A stretch of DNA of 36,077 bases, taken from positions 774,104 through 810,180 of the forward strand of contig QCMW01000001.1 in assembly GCA_003213495.1 (NCBI GenBank), written 5' to 3'. The notes beneath the pieces are model-generated. The model saw nothing but the letters and a program-made list of their open reading frames with translations, searched no databases and was not told the origin of the DNA. Source of the DNA: SAR86 cluster bacterium AG-422-O05 (lineage in GTDB: Bacteria; Pseudomonadota; Gammaproteobacteria; Magnimaribacterales; D2472). The position numbers and the translations under genes were made by a program. Positions 16,509-26,529 of this stretch are shown in pieces; position 1 is the first letter of the stretch; each line of letters begins with the position of its first letter.

Positions 16509-17378
16509 ATGCAGGCAGGCCAAAAATTTAGAGATGCTCTTAACAAAAACAAACCTTTAATAATACCTGGAACTATAAATGCATATTCTGCAAAACTAGC
16601 TGAAAAATCTGGGCATAGTGCTATTTATTTATCAGGTAGTGGAGTTGCGGCTGCTTCATATGGCTTACCTGATTTAGGCATCACCACTATGCAAGACGTT
16701 TTAATTGATGTTAAAAGAATTACCTCTGCGACTTCATTACCTTTACTTGTAGATATTGATACTGGTTGGGGCGAGTCTGATCAGATTGCAGAAACTATTA
16801 TTGAGATGGGTAAAGCTGGTTGTGCAGCGGTGCATATTGAAGATCAAGTTTTTGATAAAAGATGCGGACATAGACCCAATAAAAAATTAGTCACTATAGA
16901 AGAGATGAGAAGCAGATTGAGAGTTGCGATTAATTCAAAAGTAGATGATTCTTTTTTTGTTATGGCAAGAACTGATGCAATTGCATCTGAGGGTATTGAT
17001 GGAGCAATCAAAAGATGTGAATCTTATATAGAAGAAGGTGTGGATGGCATATTTTTAGAGGCTGTAACATCAATAGATCAATATAAAGAACTCAAAAATC
17101 ATTGTTCAGTTCCAGTTTTAGCAAATATTACAGAGTTTGGAAAAACGCCTTTATTTACTCAAGAACAATTAAAAGAAGTTGGTGTTGATATGGTTCTTTA
17201 TCCACTTACAGCTTTTAGAGCTATGAGCCAATCTGCAGAAAAAATATATAATTCAATAATTAAAGACGGGACACAAGAAGCTCTCTTAGATATAATGCAG
17301 ACCCGTGAGGAGTTGTATGAGGTTTTAGATTATTACAACTTTGAAAAACAGCTTGACGATAAATTGTCAAAAAATTAA
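16509..17378 (+). CDS. prpB: 2-methylisocitrate lyase
   Basis: A 289-residue member of the isocitrate lyase/PEP mutase superfamily. It splits 2-methylisocitrate into pyruvate and succinate, the last step of the methylcitrate cycle for propionyl-CoA. The catalytic loop KRCGH has Cys119, the PrpB form of the motif, and VDIDTGWG holds metal-binding acids. Length is that of PrpB and much shorter than isocitrate lyase. It sits 9 nt before prpC and next but one to prpD, which fixes the assignment. No prpR-type regulator is nearby. Confidence 0.95.
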   Translation: MQAGQKFRDALNKNKPLIIPGTINAYSAKLAEKSGHSAIYLSGSGVAAASYGLPDLGITTMQDVLIDVKRITSATSLPLLVDIDTGWGESDQIAETIIEMGKAGCAAVHIEDQVFDKRCGHRPNKKLVTIEEMRSRLRVAINSKVDDSFFVMARTDAIASEGIDGAIKRCESYIEEGVDGIFLEAVTSIDQYKELKNHCSVPVLANITEFGKTPLFTQEQLKEVGVDMVLYPLTAFRAMSQSAEKIYNSIIKDGTQEALLDIMQTREELYEVLDYYNFEKQLDDKLSKN

Positions 17379-17387
17379 GGGGCATAA

Positions 17388-18509
17388 ATGACAAAAAAAT
17401 TAGAAGGAGCGGGCCTAAGAGGACAAGTAGCTGGAGAGACATCTCTATCTACGGTTGGTCAAATAGAAGGACTTGCTTACAGGGGCCATAAAATTGAATT
17501 ACTAGCAGAAAAAGCAACATTTGAAGAAGTGGCTTATCTTTTACTTTATGACAAACTACCCAATCAAGAAGAATTAAATAACTACAAGATATTGCTAAGA
17601 AGCCACAGAGATATCCCTGACTCACTAAAAGAAGTGCTTCAAAAAATACCTGCTACTGCTCACCCAATGGATGTGATGAGAACTGGAACATCTATGTTGG
17701 GAAATCTAGAGCCTGAAGGTGACTTTTCAAATCAATTAGATTCAATTAATAGAATGATAGCAACGATGCCATCCATTGTTACTTACTGGTATAAGTTTTC
17801 ACACGAAGGACTGGATATTGATTTGGTCAATGATGAAGATTCCATGGCTGGACATTTTTTACACATTCTGCATGGCAAAAAACCATCTGATCTTCATAAG
17901 AAAGTTATGGATGTATCTTTAATTTTATATGCTGAACATGAGTTTAATGCTTCTACGTTTACAGCAAGAGTTTGTGCTTCAACAATGTCGGATATACATT
18001 CCTGTGTTGTTGCTGCGATTGGTTCCTTAAGAGGTCCATTGCATGGAGGTGCCAATGAAAAAGCTATGGAATTAATAGAAAACTGGACCTCAAAAGAAGA
18101 AGCTAAATCTAACATTATTGAAATGCTAAATAATAAAGAAAAAATAATGGGTTTTGGCCACGCTGTATATTCAGTTCGAGATCCAAGAAATGCAGTTATC
18201 AAAGAATACGCCAAACAATTATCTGAGCTTGCTGATACGGATACTCTATATCAAGTAGCTGAAGAAGTTGAAAAAGTTATGGCGGATGAAAAGAAGATGT
18301 TTGCAAATGCAGACTTTTTCCATGCTCCTGCATATTTTTACATGGGTATCCCAACAAAATTGTTTACTCCAATATTTGTTATGTCTAGAGTTTCTGGTTG
18401 GGCGGCGCATTGCATGGAGCAAAGAGCGAACAATAGAATTATTAGACCAAGTGCTGAATACATCGGAGTTGAATCTTCAGACTGGGTTGAAATAGCAGAT
18501 AGGCCCTAA
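17388..18509 (+). CDS. prpC: 2-methylcitrate synthase
   Basis: A 373-residue citrate synthase-family enzyme condensing propionyl-CoA with oxaloacetate. Visible active-site elements are AEHEFNAST (His184), RGPLHGGANE (His219), MGFGHAVY (His258) and NADFFHAPAY (Asp309), followed by the PrpC-type GIPTKLFTPIFVMSRVSGWAAH segment. The short length and that segment favour PrpC over the longer TCA citrate synthase. AAGGGG starting at 17377 gives a strong ribosome binding site for ATG 17388. prpD follows after 3 nt. Confidence 0.95.
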   Translation: MTKKLEGAGLRGQVAGETSLSTVGQIEGLAYRGHKIELLAEKATFEEVAYLLLYDKLPNQEELNNYKILLRSHRDIPDSLKEVLQKIPATAHPMDVMRTGTSMLGNLEPEGDFSNQLDSINRMIATMPSIVTYWYKFSHEGLDIDLVNDEDSMAGHFLHILHGKKPSDLHKKVMDVSLILYAEHEFNASTFTARVCASTMSDIHSCVVAAIGSLRGPLHGGANEKAMELIENWTSKEEAKSNIIEMLNNKEKIMGFGHAVYSVRDPRNAVIKEYAKQLSELADTDTLYQVAEEVEKVMADEKKMFANADFFHAPAYFYMGIPTKLFTPIFVMSRVSGWAAHCMEQRANNRIIRPSAEYIGVESSDWVEIADRP

Positions 18510-18512
18510 AAT

Positions 18513-19964
18513 ATGTCATCAAATGTTGATCTGAATGTCAGGCCTGGCTTTGATGGACTTATTTCTGAGATAGCTAACTATGTTTCAAATTACGAAATTA
18601 AATCTGATTTAGCTTTAGATACTGCAAGAAACTGTCTAATGGATACCATTGGATGTGGTCTTTTAGCACTGCAGTTTCCTGCCTGTACAAAGATGCTTGG
18701 CCCAATTGTAAAAGATACTAAAGTTCCTTTTGGTGTGAGAGTTCCTGGTACAGATTATGAATTAGATCCTGTAAAAGGAGCTTTTGATATTGGCTGTATT
18801 GTTAGATGGCTTGATTATAACGATACTTGGCTTGCAGCAGAATGGGGTCATCCTTCAGATAACTTAGGCGCAATTTTGTCGGTATGTGATTTTGTTTCAC
18901 AACAAAATGTTGCTAATGGAAAAGATCCATTGACCATGAGAACTGTTCTTGAATCTATGATTATGGCGCATGAGATTCAAGGTGTTTTAGCTCTTGAAAA
19001 CAGTTTTAATAAAGTTGGTCTTGATCACGTTATATTAGTTAAAGTTGCATCAACAGCAGTTGCTACGAAATTATTGGGCGGGTCTGTAGATCAAATTAAA
19101 GACGCTGTCAGCCAAGCTTGGGTAGATGGTCAAAGTTTAAGAACATATAGACATGCTCCAAATGCAGGCTCTAGAAAAAGTTGGGCAGCTGGAGATGCTA
19201 CTAGCAGAGCAGTAAGACTAGCTATGATTACTATGTCAGGAGAGATGGGATATCCAGGAGTTTTATCTGCACCTGTATGGGGGTTTGAGGATGTTTCATT
19301 TGATGGAGAAAAACTTTCGTTGCCTCAAGCTTTTGAAACGTATGTCATGGAAAATATACTTTTTAAAATTAGCTTTCCAGCAGAATTTCATGCTCAAACT
19401 GCAGTAGAGGCAGCAGTAAAATTACATGACGAAATCAAAGACAAAATCGATGATATAAAATCTGTTGAGATTACTACGCACAAATCTGCAATTAGAATAA
19501 TCTCAAAAGTCGGCGAGTTAAATAATCCTGCTGATAGAGATCATTGTTTGCAATACATGGTTGCCATCGGTCTTTTGAAAGGCAATTTAGTTGCAGAAGA
19601 TTACGAAGATGATGTAGCACAAGACTCAAAAATTGATGCTCTTAGAGAAAAAATGATTATCAACGAAGATAAAAGATATTCAAAGGAGTATCTAGAGGCA
19701 GATAAGCGTTCAATTGCAAATAGAATTCAAATTCATTTCAATGATGGTACATCAACTGAAGAAGTTGAAGTTGAATATCCTATTGGACACAAAAGAAGAA
19801 GAGAGGAAGGGATTCCAGTTTTAGAAAAGAAATTTAAAGACAATTTGGCCATCACATATGATGAAGAAGTTTCCAATAAGATATTCAATCTTTGCATGGA
19901 TCAAAAGGAACTCGAAGAAACTTCTGTTATTGACTTTCAATCATTATTTTCAAAAATCCCATAA
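18513..19964 (+). CDS. prpD: 2-methylcitrate dehydratase PrpD (MmgE/PrpD family)
   Basis: A 483-residue MmgE/PrpD family protein without an iron-sulfur cluster, dehydrating 2-methylcitrate to 2-methyl-cis-aconitate. CLMDTIGCGLLAL near residue 50 and WLDYNDTWLAAEWGHPSDNLGAIL (about 106-129) are family landmarks. Length fits E. coli-type PrpD. Rehydration to 2-methylisocitrate needs an aconitase; no acnD/prpF lies here, so AcnB is a likely partner. It is the last gene of the run, followed by a weak hairpin and the aroC promoter. Confidence 0.94.
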   Translation: MSSNVDLNVRPGFDGLISEIANYVSNYEIKSDLALDTARNCLMDTIGCGLLALQFPACTKMLGPIVKDTKVPFGVRVPGTDYELDPVKGAFDIGCIVRWLDYNDTWLAAEWGHPSDNLGAILSVCDFVSQQNVANGKDPLTMRTVLESMIMAHEIQGVLALENSFNKVGLDHVILVKVASTAVATKLLGGSVDQIKDAVSQAWVDGQSLRTYRHAPNAGSRKSWAAGDATSRAVRLAMITMSGEMGYPGVLSAPVWGFEDVSFDGEKLSLPQAFETYVMENILFKISFPAEFHAQTAVEAAVKLHDEIKDKIDDIKSVEITTHKSAIRIISKVGELNNPADRDHCLQYMVAIGLLKGNLVAEDYEDDVAQDSKIDALREKMIINEDKRYSKEYLEADKRSIANRIQIHFNDGTSTEEVEVEYPIGHKRRREEGIPVLEKKFKDNLAITYDEEVSNKIFNLCMDQKELEETSVIDFQSLFSKIP

Positions 19965-19967
19965 AAT

Positions 19968-19984
19968 AAAGCTTTTTTAGCTTT
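19968..19984 (+). terminator. Weak hairpin after prpD
   Basis: AAAGC (19968-19972) can pair with GCTTT (19980-19984) across a seven-base T-rich loop, then two more T. A five-base-pair stem is marginal for intrinsic termination. It lies between the prpD stop and the aroC -10 box. Confidence 0.25.
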
Positions 19985-19990
19985 TTGGAC

Positions 19991-19996
19991 TATAAT
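19991..19996 (+). promoter_or_regulatory. Candidate -10 box for the aroC-to-purF operon, leaderless spacing
   Basis: A perfect TATAAT ends 7 nt before the aroC ATG at 20004, putting the expected transcript start on the start codon. No Shine-Dalgarno sequence is visible and no good -35 box was found. It is the only evident promoter before the long gene run. Confidence 0.5.
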
Positions 19997-20003
19997 TATC
20001 GCC

Positions 20004-21086
20004 ATGTCAGGCAATACGTTTGGAAAAATATTTAAAATTACGACTTTTGGTGAGAGTCACGGCACTGCTATGGGCTGTATTTTAGATGGCTGTCCACCCC
20101 AAATAGAGTTAACAAAAGAAGATATTCAGCACGAATTAGATAAAAGGAAGCCTGGTCAATCAGATGTAACTACACAAAGAAAAGAGGATGATGCTGTAGA
20201 GATTTTATCTGGAGTTTTTGAAGGAAAAACTCTAGGTACACCTATTGGAATGATTATTTATAACAAAGATCAGAAATCTAAGGATTATTCAAATATAAAA
20301 GACGTTTTTAGGCCAAATCATGCTGACATTACTTATCAAGCAAAATATGGAAACAGAGATTATAGAGGTGGTGGAAGAGCAAGTGCGAGAGAAACTGTAA
20401 ATTGGGTAGCTGCCGGCGCGATTGCAAAGAAAATACTTAAAAAGGAAGGAGTTTCAGTTAATGGTTTTGTTTCTGAAATAGGAAAAGTTAAGGCTGATTC
20501 GATTAATCATAAAGATATTAATAATAAATATTTTTTTTGTGATGAATCAAAATTATCTGATTTAGATTCAATGTTTAATGATTTAATAGAAGAGGGTAAT
20601 TCAGTTGGTGCAAAATTGGGCGTCGTTGTTGAAAATTGTCCTGTAGGACTTGGTGATCCAGTCTTTGAGAAGTTAGATGCTAATCTTGCCAAAGCAATTA
20701 TGACAATTAATGCTGTTAAATCTGTATCGATTGGAAATGCAGATGATCTTTTAAATTTTAAAGGTTCTGAAGTAAGGGATGAAATGACCTCATCAGGATA
20801 TGCTTCAAATAACTCAGGTGGAATTTTGGGCGGCATTTCAAACGGAGATGATATAAGCCTAAGTTTTATTATCAAGCCTACTTCAAGCATTAAATCAAAA
20901 GGGAAAACAGTAAATAAAGATGGTGAAGAAGTTGATATTGAAGTAACTGGAAGACATGACCCATGTGTAGGTATAAGAGCTGTTCCTATCGCCGAAGCTA
21001 TGGTTAGTCTCGTGCTGGTCGATCATTTGTTGATTAATCAAGCTCAATGTTCGGAAGTTAAGCAGGAATTACCTTTTAGTGAATAA
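20004..21086 (+). CDS. aroC: Chorismate synthase
   Basis: A 360-residue enzyme converting EPSP to chorismate with reduced FMN, the last step of the shikimate pathway. FGESHG at 15-20 is the first family signature, and [21 protein letters not shown] and the late [18 protein letters not shown] block are the other two. Length is standard. It heads the long plus-strand operon that also holds trpFBA, which use chorismate downstream. leuC starts 5 nt after its stop. Confidence 0.96.
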   Translation: MSGNTFGKIFKITTFGESHGTAMGCILDGCPPQIELTKEDIQHELDKRKPGQSDVTTQRKEDDAVEILSGVFEGKTLGTPIGMIIYNKDQKSKDYSNIKDVFRPNHADITYQAKYGNRDYRGGGRASARETVNWVAAGAIAKKILKKEGVSVNGFVSEIGKVKADSINHKDINNKYFFCDESKLSDLDSMFNDLIEEGNSVGAKLGVVVENCPVGLGDPVFEKLDANLAKAIMTINAVKSVSIGNADDLLNFKGSEVRDEMTSSGYASNNSGGILGGISNGDDISLSFIIKPTSSIKSKGKTVNKDGEEVDIEVTGRHDPCVGIRAVPIAEAMVSLVLVDHLLINQAQCSEVKQELPFSE

Positions 21087-21091
21087 AGACA

Positions 21092-22489
21092 ATGAAGACC
21101 TTATACGACAAACTCTGGGAAGAGCATCACGTTACCCAACTGGATTCGGGTGAGTCATTACTATATATAGATAGACACTATTTACATGAAGTAACTTCAC
21201 CTCAAGCTTTCGAGGGACTCTCAAAGAAAAACTTAAAACCATGGAGACTTGAAGCAAATATTGCTACACCAGATCACAATGTTCCAACTACAAGAGGAGA
21301 TGACTTTGATTCTGAAAAAATTAAGGATGAGATATCAAAAATTCAAGTTGTTGAGTTAGATAAAAACTGTAATACCTTTGGAATTAAACAGTTTGATATC
21401 AAATCAACCAAACAAGGTATTGTCCATGTTATAGGCCCAGAGCTTGGATATACATTACCTGGAATGACAATTGTTTGTGGTGATTCTCATACATCAACAC
21501 ACGGTGCTCTTGGTTGCCTAGCTATGGGAATAGGCACTTCAGAAGTTGAACATGTGCTAGCAACTCAATGTCTTAAAGTATCCAAACTTAAAAACATGCT
21601 AGTTAAATTTGAAGGTACGCCAGCTGAAAATGTTTCATCCAAAGATATAGTCCTATTTTTTATTGGTCAGATCGGGACTGCAGGTGGTACAGGATACGCA
21701 ATAGAATTTGCTGGAAGTTATATTGAGCAAATATCAATTGAGAGTAGAATGACTATTTGTAATATGGCTATTGAAGCTGGTGCAAAGGTTGGTTTAGTAG
21801 CTCCAGATGATAAGACTATTAATTATGTTAGAAAAAATTCTTTTATAGATAAAGAGATATTATTTAAAGCTGAAGAATATTGGTCTGACTTGAAATCAGA
21901 CAAAAATGCATATTTTGAAAAGGAGTTAACAATAGATATTTCTAAGATTAAACCTCAAGTAACTTGGGGTACATCCCCAGAAATGGTTGTTAATTTTGAT
22001 GATGATATTCCAAGAACTTCAGATTACTCTGAAAAAAATAAAAAAAATATAGAGCTCGCAAGACATTATATGGGCATTAAAGATGAGTCTAAGCTTTCTG
22101 ATTTAGTATTTGATAAGGTTTTTATAGGCTCATGTACTAATTCCAGAATTGAAGACCTAAGACAAGCTGCTGAAATAGTTAAAGGAAAATCTGTAGCTGA
22201 TAATATCAGTGAGGCTATAGTGGTGCCTGGATCAGGCATGGTCAAAGAGCAAGCTGAACTAGAGGGTTTAGATAAAATTTTTACCGAAGCAGGATTTATT
22301 TGGAGAGACCCAGGTTGTTCCATGTGCCTTGGCATGAATCCAGATCAATTAAAGCCTTATGAAAGATGTGCTTCAACTTCTAACAGAAACTTTGAGGGTA
22401 GGCAGGGATATCTTGGAAGAACTCATCTAATGAGTCCTGTTATGGCTGCATTTACTGCAATTAATGGAACAATAGGAGAGCCATTATGA
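21092..22489 (+). CDS. leuC: 3-isopropylmalate dehydratase large subunit
   Basis: A 465-residue aconitase-family subunit that, with LeuD, isomerises 2- to 3-isopropylmalate in leucine synthesis. The 4Fe-4S cluster cysteines appear as GSCTNSR and [26 protein letters not shown] and [10 protein letters not shown] are typical active-site segments. The stop overlaps the leuD ATG by 4 nt (ATGA), as expected for subunits made together. leuA is not in the window. Confidence 0.96.
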   Translation: MKTLYDKLWEEHHVTQLDSGESLLYIDRHYLHEVTSPQAFEGLSKKNLKPWRLEANIATPDHNVPTTRGDDFDSEKIKDEISKIQVVELDKNCNTFGIKQFDIKSTKQGIVHVIGPELGYTLPGMTIVCGDSHTSTHGALGCLAMGIGTSEVEHVLATQCLKVSKLKNMLVKFEGTPAENVSSKDIVLFFIGQIGTAGGTGYAIEFAGSYIEQISIESRMTICNMAIEAGAKVGLVAPDDKTINYVRKNSFIDKEILFKAEEYWSDLKSDKNAYFEKELTIDISKIKPQVTWGTSPEMVVNFDDDIPRTSDYSEKNKKNIELARHYMGIKDESKLSDLVFDKVFIGSCTNSRIEDLRQAAEIVKGKSVADNISEAIVVPGSGMVKEQAELEGLDKIFTEAGFIWRDPGCSMCLGMNPDQLKPYERCASTSNRNFEGRQGYLGRTHLMSPVMAAFTAINGTIGEPL

Positions 22490-23133
22490 AATCAAATAGT
22501 GATGGATTAATGATTGATGGAATCGTAGGTTATATTGATCGAGACAATATTGATACTGACCAAATCATTCCAACAGAGTACCTAAAATCAATTAAAAAAT
22601 TTGGTTTCGAGGATTATTTATTTGATGGCTGGAGATATCATGACGATGGAAGATTAGGAGTAAAAAAAGAAGAAAGAGAAATCAACGAAGACTTTATTTT
22701 AAACAAAGTACCATTTAACGAATCTAAAATACTTTTGGCCAGAGATAATTTTGGTTGTGGTTCTTCAAGAGAGCATGCAGTTTGGGCCCTAAGAGATTTT
22801 GGTATAAAAGCAGTTATTGCATCTTCTTTTGGAGATATCTTTTATAACAATTGTTTTAAAAATGGCGTTCTACCAATCCATCTTCAAAAAGATCAAATTG
22901 AGGAACTATTTCAAACAATTAAAGATGAAATTTTGGAACTTTCAGTAGATCTTCAAAAAAGAATTATTACTATTGGCGATAAAGAAGTAAGTTTTGATGT
23001 AGAAGATCATCTTATTGATAGAATAATATATGGACTAGATGATGTTGATATTACTTTGAAATCAAAAGATAAGATTTTTAATTTTGAGAAGAATAGAAAA
23101 GAAACTATGCCTTGGATTTTTATAAATGAGTAA
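22486..23133 (+). CDS. leuD: 3-isopropylmalate dehydratase small subunit
   Basis: A 215-residue small subunit carrying the swivelling aconitase domain. [23 protein letters not shown] near the N-terminus and [23 protein letters not shown] (about 84-106) are diagnostic, the latter holding substrate-binding residues. It partners with LeuC, whose stop it overlaps. Its own last codons contain the leuB start in an ATGAGTAA overlap of 8 nt. Confidence 0.96.
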   Translation: MKSNSDGLMIDGIVGYIDRDNIDTDQIIPTEYLKSIKKFGFEDYLFDGWRYHDDGRLGVKKEEREINEDFILNKVPFNESKILLARDNFGCGSSREHAVWALRDFGIKAVIASSFGDIFYNNCFKNGVLPIHLQKDQIEELFQTIKDEILELSVDLQKRIITIGDKEVSFDVEDHLIDRIIYGLDDVDITLKSKDKIFNFEKNRKETMPWIFINE

Positions 23134-24202
23134 AAGTATCCTAATTTTACCTGGTGACGGTATTGGGCAAGAAGTCACTACTTCTATGGTTGAGGTTCTA
23201 AATTTTTTGATTGAAAAATATTGTCTTGATTTTGTTGTTAATACCATGAGTGTCGGTGGTACAGCATATAATGAATACGGAACACCACTACCAATTAAGG
23301 TTTTAGAAAAAGCAAAAGAATCAGATGCTATTTTATTTGGAGCAGTTGGTGGAACAGAATGGGATCATTTAGATTGGGATGATCGACCTGAAAATGCTTT
23401 GTTGTCCCTAAGAAAAGAATTAAATCTCTTTGCGAATCTTCGACCAGCATTTTTATTCAATGAATTATCAGAAGCATCTCCTCTAAAAAAAGAAATAATA
23501 AATGATTTAGATATATTAATAGTTAGAGAGCTAACCGGAGGTATTTATTTTGGCGAGCCTAGAGGCATCATTTCAAATGAAAGCCCTAAGTATGCTTTTA
23601 ATACTATGATATACAACGAAGATGAAATAAGGAGAATAGCTAAGGTTGCATTTGAGTCAGCGCAAAAAAGAAATGGGAGATTGTGTTCAGTTGAAAAAGC
23701 TAACGTGCTTGAAGTTTCAAAATTTTGGAGGTCAATTCTAACTGAAATATCTAAAGATTATCCAGATGTAGAGCTTTCCCATCAATTGGCAGACAATGCA
23801 GCAATGCAGTTAGTTTTAGATCCAAATCAATTTGACGTAATTGTTGCCAGTAACCTTTTTGGAGATATATTGTCAGATATTGCAGCAACACTTACTGGCT
23901 CCATAGGCATGTTACCGTCTGCATCGTTAGATAGTTCACTTAAAGGCATGTATGAGCCATGTCATGGAAGTGCCCCTGATATAGCAGGGCAAGATTTAGC
24001 CAACCCAATTGCAATGATTGCATCACTTTCTATGGCATTAAAATACTCGTTAGGACAGGAGCATGTATCTGATAAGATTGATATGGCTATTAGTAGCTTC
24101 ATCAAAAAAGGTTATAGAACAAAAGATATAGCTATTGATGAAAATTACCTAAAGACATCTGAAGTAGCAAATAAACTAATTACAACAATTGAAAATGAGT
24201 AA
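23126..24202 (+). CDS. leuB: 3-isopropylmalate dehydrogenase
   Basis: A 358-residue NAD-dependent decarboxylating dehydrogenase, the third leucine pathway step. [11 protein letters not shown] opens the protein, [15 protein letters not shown] is the LeuB loop, and [26 protein letters not shown] carries metal-binding Asp residues, followed by [19 protein letters not shown]. The N-terminus [12 protein letters not shown] supports ATG 23126 within the end of leuD. The same junction form joins it to asd. Confidence 0.96.
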   Translation: MSKSILILPGDGIGQEVTTSMVEVLNFLIEKYCLDFVVNTMSVGGTAYNEYGTPLPIKVLEKAKESDAILFGAVGGTEWDHLDWDDRPENALLSLRKELNLFANLRPAFLFNELSEASPLKKEIINDLDILIVRELTGGIYFGEPRGIISNESPKYAFNTMIYNEDEIRRIAKVAFESAQKRNGRLCSVEKANVLEVSKFWRSILTEISKDYPDVELSHQLADNAAMQLVLDPNQFDVIVASNLFGDILSDIAATLTGSIGMLPSASLDSSLKGMYEPCHGSAPDIAGQDLANPIAMIASLSMALKYSLGQEHVSDKIDMAISSFIKKGYRTKDIAIDENYLKTSEVANKLITTIENE

Positions 24203-25211
24203 AAGCATAAATTTAGCCTTGGTGGGTGCTTCTGGAGTTGTAGGAAGTAAGATAATTTCAATTTTTGAGAAAAAAAATATAGCAATTAATAATTTTTATC
24301 CCTTAGGCTCATCTTCAGTTGGCAATAAAATTATTTTTAATGGTCGTAAATATCAAATTGAAGAGCTTGCAACATTTGATAGTAGTCTTGCTGATGTAGC
24401 AATTTTTTCAGCAGGATCAAAAGTTGCTAAACAATATGCAGAAAGTTTTGTAGATAAAGGTACATATGTAATCGATCTCTCATCAGAATTTCGATACAAG
24501 GATGAGGTGCCTCTTGTGATTCCTGAAATTAATGGAAATATTTTAAGCGAACTAAATGGACCAACTTTAATCGCTAATCCTAATTGTTCAGTATCACAAT
24601 TGTTGGTTGCACTTGAGCCTATTCATAGAAATTTTAAGGTTGATATTTTAAATATCGCAACATATCAGGCAGTATCAGGAACTGGGAAAGAGGCTGTTGA
24701 AGAACTTACAAACCAAATAAAATATGATAAATATGATGTAAATGTTTATCCAAAACAAATCGCTTTCAATGTAATTCCTCAATGTGATATTTTTCTAGAA
24801 AATGATTTTACAAAGGAAGAGATGAAAGTGGCATGGGAGACAAAGAAAATCTTAGACCCATCAATTGAAGTTCAAGCAACTTGTGTAAGAGTTCCAGTGA
24901 TAAATGGTCATTCTGAAGCAGTTTTTTTTAGAACTGAAAAAAAAGCATCAAAGCTAGAGATATTAAAGCTTTTAGAGTCTTCTGTTGGCATAAAAGTTCT
25001 TGATAATCCTGCCTTGTTGGAATATCCAACGCCTTTAGAAAATGCAAATGATACTGAAGATGTTTATGTTGGTAGGGTGAGATGCCAATCTCTTAAAGAT
25101 GAAAATTGGATAAGCATGTGGATTGTAGCGGATAATGTTTACGGGAAGGGCGCGGCGCTTAATACAGTTCAAATATTACAGAATTTAATTGAGTATAATA
25201 AGTTGTGTTGA
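24195..25211 (+). CDS. asd: Aspartate-semialdehyde dehydrogenase
   Basis: A 338-residue enzyme reducing aspartyl phosphate to aspartate semialdehyde, feeding lysine, threonine, methionine and cell-wall diaminopimelate. The Rossmann loop [12 protein letters not shown] is at 9-20 and the active-site cysteine is Cys131 in [20 protein letters not shown] holds the catalytic His. ATG 24195 gives [12 protein letters not shown]; a TTG two codons upstream is less likely. The position after leuB and before fimV is typical of gammaproteobacteria. Confidence 0.95.
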   Translation: MSKSINLALVGASGVVGSKIISIFEKKNIAINNFYPLGSSSVGNKIIFNGRKYQIEELATFDSSLADVAIFSAGSKVAKQYAESFVDKGTYVIDLSSEFRYKDEVPLVIPEINGNILSELNGPTLIANPNCSVSQLLVALEPIHRNFKVDILNIATYQAVSGTGKEAVEELTNQIKYDKYDVNVYPKQIAFNVIPQCDIFLENDFTKEEMKVAWETKKILDPSIEVQATCVRVPVINGHSEAVFFRTEKKASKLEILKLLESSVGIKVLDNPALLEYPTPLENANDTEDVYVGRVRCQSLKDENWISMWIVADNVYGKGAALNTVQILQNLIEYNKLC

Positions 25212-26527
25212 GATATATTTATCTATTAGCTATCTCTTTTTCCCTTCAAATAAATTCAGATATTTTTGTATCGTCACCAAAGATTAAATTAAATACTGAT
25301 CAACAAAGGCTTATTGAGCTTAAAATTGAAAATACAAAAATCAGTGACTCAGACGTAACTTTATTCAAATATAAAACTAATGAACTTATAGATAAAAATG
25401 ATATTACGTATACATTAATTCAAGATTATGAAGATTACTATACTTTTACTATAGCCTTGTCTGAAAGTTATTTACAAGACTACTTCAGTTTTAAAATAAA
25501 TATTAAAGATGAGTATATTAAAGATATTTTTATATTTTTACCCTCTAAAATAAGAAATATATATCAAACAGAATCCCCAAACACATACAAACAGAAACCT
25601 TTGATTTCTAATCAACAAGAATTGGTACAAACTAATTCAGCAACTTTGATTGAAATAGAAGAACCATACATAGATATTCAGGAAGAAGAGCAAATAATAA
25701 TCAAAGGTTCTGAAATTACAACTATATGGTCAATGGCAAAAGAAATAAAAGGAAAAAATGATGATGTATCTATTTATCAAATAATGTGGTCACTTTATTT
25801 AGGCAATAAAGATGCATTTATCAATGAAAATATTAATCTTGTAAGAAAAGACATTGATATTTTAGTGCCAAAAATGACAGACATTAAAGATGTTTCTTAT
25901 CAGATTGCTAAAGATTCTATTAGTACAATGAACGAATCTTTTTCTAATAGCTTTTCAGATGCTGCAAAATCTCTTTTGGTATTAACTGCGCCTCAAACTC
26001 CTGAGATTAAAGAAGACATAGATATTTCTAACATTGACCAAGAAGAACCAACACTCATGAGTTTTGATCAGCCTGAAAACCCTGAGGCTTTCATTGAACA
26101 AAATACCAAACAAATCACTTTGGGAATTGAAGAAGAAGTTCTTGATAAGCTTATTAATGAAAAAGATGATTCAACAACAAATGAAGACGTTACTTTTGAG
26201 ATTTTTGATTTGTTATTTATTGGATTAATTTCTCTTGTTTCAGGCATTTTGCTAGCTTTTATTTTTATTTATCTCAGAAGTATGAAAAATTCTAAAAGCA
26301 TTCAATATGATTTTGAGGAGGCATATGATGATGAATTTAATTCTTCTTCAATGCCATCTGGACTTAGTATAGAAAATAATGCAAATCAACAACAATTAGA
26401 TTTAGCAATCACTTATTTTGAAATGAATGATCTTGATAATGCAAAAAAACTGTTAAAAGATTTATTAAATAGTGAAGATGCAGAAATACAGAAAGCTTCA
26501 AAAAAATTATTAGATAAATTTAATTAA
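25205..26527 (+). CDS. fimV: FimV/HubP-like polar membrane protein (short form)
   Basis: A 440-residue protein with the FimV plan but about half the usual length. It has an N-terminal hydrophobic signal (about 2-17), a periplasmic part ending in a LysM-like segment (ITTIWSMAKEIKGKNDDVSIYQIMWSLY, then KDIDILVPKM), a glutamate-rich linker, one transmembrane helix near 335-358, and a cytoplasmic C-terminal TPR-like cap (LDLAITYFEMNDLDNAKKLLKDLL). FimV and HubP act as landmarks at the cell pole and link to peptidoglycan. Gene order asd-fimV-truA supports the call. GTG 25205 overlaps the asd stop; TTG 25208 is also possible. Confidence 0.85.
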   Translation: MLRYIYLLAISFSLQINSDIFVSSPKIKLNTDQQRLIELKIENTKISDSDVTLFKYKTNELIDKNDITYTLIQDYEDYYTFTIALSESYLQDYFSFKINIKDEYIKDIFIFLPSKIRNIYQTESPNTYKQKPLISNQQELVQTNSATLIEIEEPYIDIQEEEQIIIKGSEITTIWSMAKEIKGKNDDVSIYQIMWSLYLGNKDAFINENINLVRKDIDILVPKMTDIKDVSYQIAKDSISTMNESFSNSFSDAAKSLLVLTAPQTPEIKEDIDISNIDQEEPTLMSFDQPENPEAFIEQNTKQITLGIEEEVLDKLINEKDDSTTNEDVTFEIFDLLFIGLISLVSGILLAFIFIYLRSMKNSKSIQYDFEEAYDDEFNSSSMPSGLSIENNANQQQLDLAITYFEMNDLDNAKKLLKDLLNSEDAEIQKASKKLLDKFN

Positions 26528-26529
26528 TC

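Noticed and set aside
19968-19984. Strong intrinsic terminator after prpD
   Set aside because: Only five base pairs and a short T tract interrupted by GG; kept only as a weak candidate.
20507-20890. 127-codon minus-strand open frame inside aroC
   Set aside because: It lies wholly antisense to conserved chorismate synthase codons; no recognisable motif.
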